Shown: positions 1 through 7,659 of the stretch, piece after piece
Layout: each line of letters opens with the position of its first letter
Numbering within the stretch: the first letter of the stretch is position 1
Assembly (NCBI RefSeq): GCF_001904725.1
Contig: NZ_MRCE01000046.1
Coordinates: 1-49,272, forward strand
DNA length: 49,272 nucleotides
Reading direction: 5' to 3'
Source of the DNA: Phormidium ambiguum IAM M-71
Lineage (GTDB): Bacteria > Cyanobacteriota > Cyanobacteriia > Cyanobacteriales > Aerosakkonemataceae
The notes under the pieces: generated by a model
What the model was told of the DNA's origin: nothing
The model's database searches: none
Seen by the model: the letters and a program-made list of their open reading frames with translations, nothing else
Program-made: the position numbers and the translations under genes

Positions 1-49
1 AGAAGGCAGAAGGCAGAAGGCAGAAGGCAGAAGGCAGAAGGCAGAAGGC
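1..49. repeat. Tandem AGAAGGC heptamer array (STRR type)
   Basis: Seven perfect head-to-tail copies of the heptamer AGAAGGC open the window. The same unit recurs near 6843, 15566, 16572, 27902 and 39046, and in reverse complement near 49226. Short tandemly repeated repetitive sequences with 7-base units are known from filamentous cyanobacteria. The array may continue beyond the window edge. Confidence 0.95.
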
Positions 50-54
50 AAAAA

Positions 55-245
55 TTCCCTTTTCCCCTTTTCCCCTTTCCCCCTTTTTCCCCTTTCCCCT
101 TTCCCCTTTTTCCCCTTTTCCCCTTTCCCCTTTTTCCCCTTTTCCCCCTTTCCCCTTTCCCCTTTTCCCCCTTTCCCCTTTCCCCCCTTTCCACAGTCCC
201 CTTTCCCCTTTCCCCCTTTCCCCTTTCCCCCCTTTCCACAGTCCC
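55..245. repeat. Pyrimidine-rich CCCCTTTT low-complexity tract
   Basis: About 190 bases of nearly pure C/T sequence, built from irregular TTCCCC and TTTCCCCC blocks. It contains a duplicated CCTTTCCACAGTCCCC segment near 188 and 233. It directly follows the heptamer array and ends at the start codon of the HTH-GrpE gene. No gene is visible. A similar C/T tract follows the heptamer array at 15566. Confidence 0.9.
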
Positions 246-249
246 CACA

Positions 250-903
250 ATGAACCAGTCTTCATTTCCCAACTACACCGATCGCCTACAACAATTAATG
301 CAGCTAATTGGTGTTTCCAGTTTTAAAGCACTGAGTCAGAAAGCAGGTGTATCAGAGAGGCAAATCAAACGACTGCGGCGTGGTGAAGTCATGGAAATGC
401 AAGTAGAAACAATTCTCAAACTCAGTTCTACCTTTCAAATGCCATTAAAGGACTTTTTAGCTGCTTTTTCTGCCGCCAAATTTCAGTTTACCGAGTCATC
501 AGATAAATCAGCTGCACTAGAACAGGAATATCAAAGATTACAAAAGCAACTCGCAGAACAAAAACTTTCTTTACAAGAGGAATTTCAACAAAAAAGTCTA
601 CAAACTTTGGAATCTTGGTTGTTACAATGGCCGAGAGCAGCATACCTAGCTCAACAAAACCCGGAAGCCCCAGCAGTGAAATTGTTGCCTTTGTTACGTC
701 CAGTGGAACAACTTTTGCGACAATGGGGAGTGGAGGCGATCGCTTCCGTAGGTGCAGAACTACCATTCGATCCCCAACAGCATCAACTAATGAAAGGAAC
801 CGCACAACCAGGAGATCTCGTCAAAGTAACTTATATAGGCTACCGTCAAGGCGATAAACTTCTCCACCGCGCTAAAGTTGAGCCAATTTCTTCAACAAAT
901 TAA
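250..903 (+). CDS. HTH-domain protein with GrpE-like C-terminus
   Basis: 217 residues. Residues about 10-75 look like a helix-turn-helix of the XRE/Cro type (VSERQIKRLRRGEV recognition region). Residues about 85-120 are a coiled coil. Residues about 150-213 resemble the C-terminal beta domain of GrpE, the nucleotide-exchange factor of DnaK: a PVEQLLRQWGVEAI stretch, then LPFDPQQHQLM and a GD.V.....GY..GDKLLHRAKV pattern. I infer a GrpE-related protein in which an HTH replaces or extends the usual N-terminus; whether it still works with DnaK is unknown. There is no dnaK or dnaJ beside it, so it is probably not the main grpE of the cell. The start lies just after the pyrimidine-rich tract and has no convincing Shine-Dalgarno sequence. 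Confidence 0.75.
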   Translation: MNQSSFPNYTDRLQQLMQLIGVSSFKALSQKAGVSERQIKRLRRGEVMEMQVETILKLSSTFQMPLKDFLAAFSAAKFQFTESSDKSAALEQEYQRLQKQLAEQKLSLQEEFQQKSLQTLESWLLQWPRAAYLAQQNPEAPAVKLLPLLRPVEQLLRQWGVEAIASVGAELPFDPQQHQLMKGTAQPGDLVKVTYIGYRQGDKLLHRAKVEPISSTN

Positions 904-1053
904 AAGCTTAACTAAGCACTCTTTATGGTAAAGTCAAAGTCAAATAGGTTCAATGTTAGTGTTGAGCTACTAAAAAGAATCAGCTAAAAATTGACTAAAA
1001 TTTTCAGCCGATCGTTGCCCGCAAAAAATTAGACAAACTATTTTATAGACAAC

Positions 1054-1401
1054 ATGAATTCTCGTCCTGACTTTAAAATTGTACAACCAAGCGGAATTAT
1101 AGATAGTTTAAGAGGCACTCAATTCCGTGAAGAAGTGAGTAAATTAATAGTTGCTGGAGCGAAAATTATTTTGGTTGATTTTCAGGATGTTACCTTTATG
1201 GATAGCTCTGGTTTAGGAGCTTTAGTATTAGCGTTAAAAACAGTACGAGCTTCGGGAGCTAAAATATATATCTGTGCGATTAACGAGCAAGTCAAAATGT
1301 TATTTGAACTCACTAGTATGGATAAGGTTTTTCAAATTTTTCCGAACCGCAATGAGTTTATGAATCAGTTTGATTCAATAGCTTTGACTAATTCCGATTA
1401 A
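1054..1401 (+). CDS. STAS-domain anti-sigma factor antagonist
   Basis: 115 residues forming one STAS domain, the size of SpoIIAA or RsbV. The motif FMDSSGLGAL at residues 49-57 holds the conserved serine (S52 by alignment with SpoIIAA) that a partner kinase phosphorylates. In this family the unphosphorylated antagonist binds the kinase and frees its target, usually a sigma factor. The phosphatase gene lies tail-to-tail with it, 11 bases away, and an RsbW-like kinase follows at 2865. I infer all three form one partner-switching set. The target in this organism is not visible. Confidence 0.92.
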   Translation: MNSRPDFKIVQPSGIIDSLRGTQFREEVSKLIVAGAKIILVDFQDVTFMDSSGLGALVLALKTVRASGAKIYICAINEQVKMLFELTSMDKVFQIFPNRNEFMNQFDSIALTNSD

Positions 1402-1412
1402 CCTAATAGTAA

Positions 1413-2543
1413 TTAATAAAATTTGACTTCTAAGATAGATAAATCATCATCAAAAATGGGTTTGGCGTTCAGAGAAGTTACTGCTTGTAAGATGGATTCT
1501 AAATTAGAGTTGCCAAATTTGCTCGTATTTACCAATAGTAAATTAATAAATTCTTCGAGCGACCACATACTCCCATCGGATTGATGAATTTCATAAATTC
1601 CATCACTAAAAATGTAGAGTGTACTGCCTATTTCAATTTGGCAAAATCGCTCTGTAAACATAACATCTGGAAACATTCCAATCGGCATTCCAGGTGTTTT
1701 TAAAGATTGTACTTGTTGATTATTTCCTGAAATGAGAACTGCTGGTGGATGACCAGCAGTAGCATAAACTAATTGACGATCGATCCGATTGTAAACACCA
1801 TACCAGATAGTAAAATATTTATCATTTTGGTAAGCTAGTTGAAAAGTTTGGTTTAAAGCACTTAAGACTTCGCTGGGTCGATGATAATTGAGATTAGGAA
1901 TGGTACGCGATCGCAATAAGTTAAGTACAGAAATAGAAGGTAATGTAGCTTTTAATCCATGTCCGGCAGTATCTAACAAGTAAATAGCTAAAGAGTCAGA
2001 ATCTAACCAAAAATAATCAAAACAATCTCCGCCCAAGCGTTGAGAAGGGATAAACCGCGACTGAATATTGATTGGTTTAGTTAAAGGTTCTGGTAACAGA
2101 GAACGGACATATTCTGCTGCTTCTGCCCATTCTGCTTCTAACATTTGCTTTTGCGTTTGTAAGTCGTGACTTAGTTGGTGTAGTCGCAGTCCTGCCCTCA
2201 CTCTAGCTTTTAATTCGTTGATTTCTATGGGTTTAGAAATGAAATCATCTGCACCTGCATCTAATCCTTTCACTCGATCCTCGATCGATCCCAAAGAAGT
2301 GAGTAGAATAAAAAACGTAGTGGACAGTTCTTTGTCAGCTTTCACCCGGCGACAAACTTCAATCCCATCCAAACGAGGCATCATCCAATCACAAATAATC
2401 AATGCTGGATGTAGTTGCTTTGCTTGTAATAAACCAGATTCTCCATCACTAGCTACTGCCACATCGTAACCTTGTTTTTTCAGCAGCCTTGTCAGCACTA
2501 GCTGAACAGCGGGATCGTCATCAACTACTAGAATTTGAAACAT
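1413..2543 (-). CDS. Response regulator with PP2C-type (SpoIIE/RsbU) phosphatase domain
   Basis: 376 residues. Residues 1-120 are a receiver domain with the acidic pocket VVDDDP (D8, D9), the phosphoacceptor D52 in CDWMMP and K104 in SKP. A short coiled-coil linker (about 125-150) leads to a SpoIIE-type PP2C phosphatase domain: LGGDCFDYF near 172-180, DTAGHG near 192, ATAGHPP near 263 and FSDGIYEI near 317 provide the metal-binding aspartates. Such proteins dephosphorylate a STAS antagonist when their receiver is phosphorylated. The likely substrate is the adjacent STAS protein. The histidine kinase that feeds the receiver is not adjacent. Confidence 0.93.
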   Translation of the reverse strand: MFQILVVDDDPAVQLVLTRLLKKQGYDVAVASDGESGLLQAKQLHPALIICDWMMPRLDGIEVCRRVKADKELSTTFFILLTSLGSIEDRVKGLDAGADDFISKPIEINELKARVRAGLRLHQLSHDLQTQKQMLEAEWAEAAEYVRSLLPEPLTKPINIQSRFIPSQRLGGDCFDYFWLDSDSLAIYLLDTAGHGLKATLPSISVLNLLRSRTIPNLNYHRPSEVLSALNQTFQLAYQNDKYFTIWYGVYNRIDRQLVYATAGHPPAVLISGNNQQVQSLKTPGMPIGMFPDVMFTERFCQIEIGSTLYIFSDGIYEIHQSDGSMWSLEEFINLLLVNTSKFGNSNLESILQAVTSLNAKPIFDDDLSILEVKFY

Positions 2544-2864
2544 GGACTAAGAATGATACTATTGCTTTAATATAGGATTCTCTACCAAAGTTTTCCAAAA
2601 TTTTTCTCTGAGTTGGGGAGATGGTAATTTAAGATAAGACTACTACCGGGAGGTAAATGAGCGCAACCAGGCAAGAAGGTAGAAGACATCAGGTAAAGAA
2701 AACTTGTTGAAAGTTTTTTTATCTTTTTTTAAAGAGTGGATTATTTTGGCCACGTTGCACTAGAGCACATCTTGTAATTATACATAAAATTACCAACTCA
2801 ATCGAGAAAACAGTAAAGTATGAACTAAATTAGTGCCTAATAATTTTCTTGAAGTAAAGGTTTT
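2544..2864. other. Noncoding gap between divergent switch genes
   Basis: About 320 AT-rich bases between the divergent REC-PP2C and RsbW-like genes. It must hold both promoters, but I find no well-spaced -35/-10 pair I would defend, no strong hairpin and no convincing small ORF. Confidence 0.6.
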
Positions 2865-3317
2865 GTGAAATTGTCAACTTTAAGCAGAAATCACATACAA
2901 CTAAAGACTGATTTAAGGAATTTAACTGATGTTCTGGTTTGGTTCGATCGGCTATATAATTCCTTAATTCCCAGAGAAGTATGGTTGCGCTGTCAACTTG
3001 CCTTGGCGGAAGCTTTTACTAATGCAGTGCGTCATGCTCATAAAAATCAATCTTCAGAAGTACCAATTGATATTGAAGTTATACTCACAGAAAATTGCAT
3101 AGAAATGCGAATCTGGGATTATGGTTCTCCGTTTGATTTAAAGGAAAAACTCCAACTTATGCCTGTTAATCATGAGAATGATTCTGGCGGGGGTAGAGGT
3201 TTACGGTTATTAGAAGCTATAGCCGATCGACTCAGTTATACGCGCACTGCTGAACAGCGCAATTGTTTACTCATGGTGAAATATTATGGCAACGAAGATA
3301 AGGGATCGAGCCAGTGA
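2865..3317 (+). CDS. RsbW/SpoIIAB-like serine kinase, anti-sigma regulatory factor
   Basis: 150 residues with a GHKL (HATPase_c_2) fold. The N box is LALAEAFTNAVRHAH (E49, N53), the G1 box is WDYGSPFD (D85, G87) and the G2 box is GGGRGL (108-113). Members bind ATP, phosphorylate a STAS antagonist on serine, and sequester a sigma factor or other target. The start is GTG, preceded by GAAGTAAAGG. The last 34 bases overlap the end of the convergent DUF1350 gene. With the neighbouring STAS and PP2C genes it completes a partner-switching trio. Confidence 0.92.
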   Translation: MKLSTLSRNHIQLKTDLRNLTDVLVWFDRLYNSLIPREVWLRCQLALAEAFTNAVRHAHKNQSSEVPIDIEVILTENCIEMRIWDYGSPFDLKEKLQLMPVNHENDSGGGRGLRLLEAIADRLSYTRTAEQRNCLLMVKYYGNEDKGSSQ

Positions 3318-4060
3318 GAAATTACAGATTTTAACTGATTTAATTCCCGGTATACTTCTTGTTTAAACCATTGTCCGATCGCGTCAAAAGGAGTAAATAC
3401 CTGTCCTGTTTGCCAATTAATATCTTGACCTAAAGGTGTTAGGTGACTACCTGTTAAAGTTTGCGCTATTACCATATCAGGAAAGAGTTTTTGTAACAAT
3501 TGGGTTAAAGCTGGTGTTTGATCGATCGTATCATTCGAGAATCTAATTAATAAATTACGTCGGATTTGGTATCCTCTCAGGATGATATTTTTGGTTTCTA
3601 ATGGTGAAGGAGTAAATTCAACATTGAAAGTGTTACTGAAATTGAATTGCTGTACCAAGGGAATAGCATCTCTAGCTGCATAGTTATTAAACGAAATTAA
3701 AATGTTACCAGCCCGTTCTACGGGAAATAAGCTACCAATTAATAAGTGTAATTTGCAGCCCATACTATGTCCAATTCCATAAATTGGCAGATATCCTTGG
3801 CGCAATAATCCTCGCCGACGTAATTGTTCTAAAGTGCGATCGAAATTGAGGAACACATCTTTAGCGATCGCGCTATGGTCTAAAGTATTGACAAATGGTG
3901 TAGCGATAATTAAATAGCCTTGTTTTCCCAAATATTCCAATAATAAACGATAAGTGATTTGTGGGGCAGCCGCGACGAATGCACCACCTAAGAAATGTAT
4001 GATTGCGATCGGACGCTTGGGAATCAGCACCCAGTTACCAGAAAATTCTTGCCAATCCAT
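3284..4060 (-). CDS. DUF1350 family alpha/beta-hydrolase-like protein
   Basis: 258 residues resembling the DUF1350 family of cyanobacteria and chloroplasts. The N-terminal segment FSGNWVLIPKRPIAIIHFLG precedes a typical first strand, and IGHSMGCKLH near residue 96 has the nucleophile-elbow pattern G-H-S-M-G of alpha/beta hydrolases. A late GSHLTPLG near 205 could supply the histidine. Substrate is unknown. It ends inside the 3' end of the convergent RsbW-like gene. Confidence 0.85.
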   Translation of the reverse strand: MDWQEFSGNWVLIPKRPIAIIHFLGGAFVAAAPQITYRLLLEYLGKQGYLIIATPFVNTLDHSAIAKDVFLNFDRTLEQLRRRGLLRQGYLPIYGIGHSMGCKLHLLIGSLFPVERAGNILISFNNYAARDAIPLVQQFNFSNTFNVEFTPSPLETKNIILRGYQIRRNLLIRFSNDTIDQTPALTQLLQKLFPDMVIAQTLTGSHLTPLGQDINWQTGQVFTPFDAIGQWFKQEVYRELNQLKSVISHWLDPLSSLP

Positions 4061-4257
4061 ACCCAGAATATATAGTCAACACTCCTCGATCTTAATTTTA
4101 AGATCCAGAATTTGTATTTTTTGAGAAATATATTTTTGAGACAAAACTAGCCAAACGCCTGACTGAATTAGTTAGGTGATGCGATCGCACTTTCTAACTC
4201 TATAAGTACGATTGTCTACGGCACGCTACGCGAACGCACTCTCACCCCAAAGGGAAA

Positions 4258-4464
4258 CTATTGACCCCGCCCAGGTTTGCAGTCTGCAAAACCCAATGCT
4301 TCGGAATCAAGAAAGCTGGCTATTGCCATTTCGACAACAGTTTCGATCGGGTATTCAATTTCGGCAGCCCGTGCAACTAGCGCCACTCGGATTCGTTCGG
4401 GTAGGCGATCGAGGATAGCTTGAGCGTCATCAGCAGATAGTTGTTCTAAGCTAGTAGTCTGCAT
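4258..4464 (-). CDS. Small unknown protein upstream-paired with GIY-YIG gene
   Basis: 68 residues, predicted largely helical (LSADDAQAILDRLPERIR, then VETVVEMAIASFLDS-like helix). No family recognised. It starts four bases after the stop of the GIY-YIG gene on the same strand, so it is very likely its second cistron. The helical C-terminal half could be a ribbon-helix-helix-like segment, but that is a guess. Confidence 0.65.
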   Translation of the reverse strand: MQTTSLEQLSADDAQAILDRLPERIRVALVARAAEIEYPIETVVEMAIASFLDSEALGFADCKPGRGQ

Positions 4465-4468
4465 GGAT

Positions 4469-4849
4469 CTATTTTTCTGGAGGAATTTGGACGTTGTAGG
4501 GTGGCTCAGTTGCTCGTAATATCACTGTTTCTAGTTCTAATAGTAGCGCAGGAGTTTCCCAAGGTGACAGTAAATAGATGGCAATGTGAACATCTTCATC
4601 ATTGTATCGATCGAGCCATGCCCATAGAAAGGCTTTGTGACCACCACTGAAACGCCCGCGCAAACTTTTGGTTTTACCAATGTAGAGTAGTCCTTCGGTG
4701 CGATGTCTGAGTGCGTAGAGTCCAGGGCGGGGCGGAATGTTATTAAAACTGCGAGTGATTGGTTGGCATTGCTCGAAGGGAATTGATGCTAAAGTATCTA
4801 GAATTTGGCGGGCTTGTTGCTGGATGGAATCGGTCATATTTATTGGCAA
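4469..4849 (-). CDS. GIY-YIG nuclease family protein
   Basis: 126 residues. The core GLYALRHRTEGLLYIGKTKS (about residues 44-63) matches the GIY-YIG signature: GLY and YIG strands followed by K and a conserved R in LRGRF, with a later glutamate in LLLELETVIL. This fold is found in UvrC and homing or restriction endonucleases; stand-alone copies of this size are common in cyanobacteria and mostly uncharacterised. It is the first gene of a two-gene unit with the 68-residue protein. DNA cleavage activity is inferred only. Confidence 0.85.
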   Translation of the reverse strand: MPINMTDSIQQQARQILDTLASIPFEQCQPITRSFNNIPPRPGLYALRHRTEGLLYIGKTKSLRGRFSGGHKAFLWAWLDRYNDEDVHIAIYLLSPWETPALLLELETVILRATEPPYNVQIPPEK

Positions 4850-4925
4850 TTATCGCAGTTTTTCCATCCTACAGGGCGATCGCACTCTCAAATCCCACAA
4901 GTACGATTGCACCTGGAAATTAATT

Positions 4926-4991
4926 GTAGGGGCAGGTTTAGCAGATAATTTTGTGGAAAAACACATAACCTATCAACAAAACCTGCCCTTA
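4926..4991. repeat. Dispersed inverted repeat with GTAGGGGCAGGTTT arms
   Basis: Arms GTAGGGGCAGGTTT (4926-4939) and AAACCTGCCCTTAC (4978-4991) pair with a single G-U, enclosing an AT-rich loop. It lies downstream of both flanking minus-strand genes and could act as a hairpin terminator or be a small dispersed element. No gene lies in 4850-5025. Confidence 0.75.
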
Positions 4992-5025
4992 CCGATGTTC
5001 CCACTACAAACCCAACCTGAGAAAG

Positions 5026-6771
5026 TTAATATTTCCTTTCTTGGGGTTCAAACATGGTGATACTGACAGGTTTATACTGGATATCAACTCCAGCAGGGGA
5101 ATAGTAAGCTAAGGTATGTTTGAGGAAGTTGCTATCATCTCGGTTAGGGAAATCTTCACGATAATGAGCACCGCGACTTTCTTGACGGTTTAAGGCAGAT
5201 GATAGGATTAATTCTCCCACAATCATTAAGCTACGAAGTTCGATCGCTTCCAGAATTTCTGTATTCCAAACCTTCCCTTTGTCATCTAGATAAATATTGT
5301 CGTATTGTGCTTTTAACTGTTGCAATTGATTTAATCCTTCTTGCATCAATTCGGAAGTACGAAATACACCACAATATTGAGTCATGCAATCTTGGAAATT
5401 TTGGCGCAACTTACCAATTCGGATTTCTCCCTTTTGCTCAAAAAGTGATTGAATTTGTTGTTTTGCTTGGGCTAAATATGGTGTTTCGTCGAGTTCGGGG
5501 AGTTTGCGATTTTGCACATATTGTGCGATCGCAGCGCCAGTTCTTCTGCCATACACAACACATTCCAGCAACGAGTTACTTCCTAAACGATTTGCACCGT
5601 GAACGGAAACGCAAGCAGCTTCCCCCGCCGCAAAGAAACCTTCTATCAAACTATCAGCACTACTGCGAACTTGCCCGTCGGTATTAACTGGAATTCCGCC
5701 CATAGAATAGTGTACTGTTGGACGCACAGGCATGGGTTGTTCGACAGCATCAATTCCTAAAAGTCGATGTGCTTCTTCCCAAGCGAAGGGAATGCGACTC
5801 ATGATTTTTTCCCTTCCCATGTGGCGCAAATCTAAGAAAACAAAAGGCCCTCCGGGACTACCATCACGATTAGCACCTCTGCCTGCGCGGATTTCCAAAG
5901 CGATCGCTCTTGAGGTAATATCACGAGGAGCGAGTTCCATTCGGCTAGGGGCGTAATTTTCCATGAAGCGATCGCCATTACAATTAATTAAATAAGCACC
6001 CTCACCTCTCACCGCTTCCGAAATTAACACACCAACCGGATACAAACCAGTCGGGTGAAACTGGACAAACTCCATATCCTCCAACGGAACACCCGCCAAA
6101 GCAGACATTGCCAAACCATCACCCGTCGAGGCATAGTCATTAGAAGTAGTATTAAACGCCCGACCATAACCGCCAGTAGCAAACATAATAGCTTTCGCCC
6201 GGACAACTTGCATCTCGCCATCCCGAATGCGGTACATGACAACGCCTTTCGCTTGTCCTTCCTCCAAAATTAACCGCATCACATACCATTCGTCGTAAAT
6301 ATGCACCCCGTAGCGACGGAGATTATTTACTAACTCATGTAAAATTGCATGACCTGTTTTATCAGCCGCGTAACAAGTGCGACGATGGGAATGTCCGCCG
6401 AAAGCACGTTGGGCGATGCGACCATCAGGCAACCGCGAGAATAGCACGCCCATGTGCTCCAAATCTATCAACACATCTGGCGCTTCACGAGTGAGAAGTT
6501 CCACTGCATCTTGGTCTGCTAAATAATCGGAACCTTTGACAGTATCAAAAGCATGAGCTTTCCAAGTATCTTCTAAGTCTACATTGTTTAAAGTAGCCGC
6601 GATACCACCTTGAGCAGCGACAGAGTGAGAACGAATTGGGTGAGTTTTGGCGATAACAGCTACATTTAATTTTGGATCGGTCCGGGCAATTTCCACAGCG
6701 GCGCGACACCCAGCTAATCCACCACCAATAATAATGACATCGTGTTCTAACATTCTCGGTTTTAAATTCAA
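5026..6771 (-). CDS. sdhA: Succinate dehydrogenase/fumarate reductase flavoprotein subunit
   Basis: 581 residues, normal length for SdhA/FrdA. The dinucleotide motif IIIGGGLAGCRAAVEIA (about 13-29) binds FAD, and HSVAAQGGIAA (about 49-59) contains the histidine that anchors FAD covalently in this family. HPTGLYPVG, RGEGAYL and GANRLGSNSLLECVVYGR are the catalytic and FAD-binding segments. The C-terminal GAHYREDFP motif is present. It oxidises succinate to fumarate and feeds electrons into the thylakoid quinone pool. The Fe-S subunit gene is not adjacent, as is usual in cyanobacteria. The true start may be the ATG at 6753 (MLEHDVIIIG), which better fits the family. Confidence 0.96.
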   Translation of the reverse strand: MNLKPRMLEHDVIIIGGGLAGCRAAVEIARTDPKLNVAVIAKTHPIRSHSVAAQGGIAATLNNVDLEDTWKAHAFDTVKGSDYLADQDAVELLTREAPDVLIDLEHMGVLFSRLPDGRIAQRAFGGHSHRRTCYAADKTGHAILHELVNNLRRYGVHIYDEWYVMRLILEEGQAKGVVMYRIRDGEMQVVRAKAIMFATGGYGRAFNTTSNDYASTGDGLAMSALAGVPLEDMEFVQFHPTGLYPVGVLISEAVRGEGAYLINCNGDRFMENYAPSRMELAPRDITSRAIALEIRAGRGANRDGSPGGPFVFLDLRHMGREKIMSRIPFAWEEAHRLLGIDAVEQPMPVRPTVHYSMGGIPVNTDGQVRSSADSLIEGFFAAGEAACVSVHGANRLGSNSLLECVVYGRRTGAAIAQYVQNRKLPELDETPYLAQAKQQIQSLFEQKGEIRIGKLRQNFQDCMTQYCGVFRTSELMQEGLNQLQQLKAQYDNIYLDDKGKVWNTEILEAIELRSLMIVGELILSSALNRQESRGAHYREDFPNRDDSNFLKHTLAYYSPAGVDIQYKPVSITMFEPQERKY

Positions 6772-6842
6772 ATTTCCACTTTATCTATAGTTACTCACAA
6801 AAAAAAATTCCCCACAAAAAGCAGGGAAATTCTTTATATGAA

Positions 6843-6888
6843 AGGCAGAAGGCAGAAGGCAGAAGGCAGAAGGCAGAAGGCAGAAGGA
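6843..6888. repeat. Tandem AGAAGGC heptamer array
   Basis: Six or so head-to-tail heptamers between sdhA and the small membrane protein, followed at 6913-6950 by a CCCCTCTGCC low-complexity tract. Same unit as at the window start. Confidence 0.93.
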
Positions 6889-6951
6889 AAGAAAGGATAA
6901 ATGTTATATTTTCTCCCCTGCCCCTCTGCCCCCCTGCCCCTCTGCCTCTTC

Positions 6952-7263
6952 TCAAGTAGCTTCAGCAGTTTTTGGTTTAGGTACATTTACTGGACTAGTG
7001 CGAGTAGTTTCTGTGGCATCAATGGGTTTAAATTCAATGTGATTTAACAGGGTTGTCACAAAGGCAAAAAGTAAGAAGGGTAGAGACAGAACTACAATTA
7101 ATCCAACAGCAGCTAAAGCATAAATTTGGCGGCTAGTACTCCATAATGCCAAAGCAGAGGCTAAAGAGAGGAAAATTACAATTAACCAAACTACTATTTG
7201 ACCGTAAATATCGCCAAAGGTAAGAGTGCAAACCATCCGATACTTTTGTATCTCATTAGCCAT
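6952..7263 (-). CDS. Small two-helix membrane protein, unknown function
   Basis: 103 residues. Two hydrophobic segments, about 22-42 (IVVWLIVIFLSLASALAL) and 49-74 (ALAAVGLIVVLSLPFLLFAF), are followed by a polar proline- and threonine-rich tail. I do not recognise a family; it has the look of the many conserved small cyanobacterial membrane proteins. The start is ATG with GAGGATAAC upstream on the minus strand. It ends right against the repeat tract. Confidence 0.75.
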   Translation of the reverse strand: MANEIQKYRMVCTLTFGDIYGQIVVWLIVIFLSLASALALWSTSRQIYALAAVGLIVVLSLPFLLFAFVTTLLNHIEFKPIDATETTRTSPVNVPKPKTAEAT

Positions 7264-7659
7264 GATGTTATCCTCGTAATTATGTATTGCTATAAATTTC
7301 TACGTTAAAGTTGGAATTAGGCTTTGGTTGATTTTTCAATATTTTTTTAAATATTTGCAATATAACTTTACAATTCGTTGATAATTGTCAGGAAATAAAA
7401 TTAACTAAAGTAGGTAAACGTATCAATTATTACTGAAGTTTAGGGAAGAGATTTACTAGAGATGATTTTATCCAATCGAACTTTCATTAAGCACTACAGT
7501 AAAGTAGGTTTGTTTAGCTTAATTGCGATCGTCAATGGTAATCATTAGCCCTTCCCCGTAGACGGGGAGGGGTTTGGGGTGAGGTTTATTAAGAGAATGG
7601 GTATGAGAACATTAGAGCGAAAATAGCAAAGAAGAGTAAACAATTTCTAAATAATACCT
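7264..7659. other. Noncoding gap with dispersed palindrome
   Basis: AT-rich spacer of about 396 bases upstream of the small membrane protein and downstream of the metallophosphoesterase. The only structure I see is the CCCCGTAGACGGGG palindromic repeat at 7547-7584. Confidence 0.6.
7547..7584. repeat. Dispersed CCCCGTAGACGGGG palindromic repeat, copy 1
   Basis: AGCCCTTCCCCGTAGACGGG is followed by GAGGGGTTTGGGGTGAGG. A near-identical copy lies inverted at 11261-11298. The core CCCCGTCTACGGGG folds into a GC-rich hairpin. This is a REP-like dispersed element and is not associated with a gene here. Confidence 0.85.

Noticed and set aside
1-49. Heptamer arrays as CRISPR repeats
   Set aside because: Units are only 7 bases with no unique spacers, and no cas genes are present.
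4737-5060. 107-codon plus-strand frame across the GIY-YIG start
   Set aside because: It runs through an inverted repeat and has no plausible domain.
5199-5687. 162-codon plus-strand frame antisense to sdhA
   Set aside because: It lies entirely in a well-matched sdhA gene and has no features of its own.
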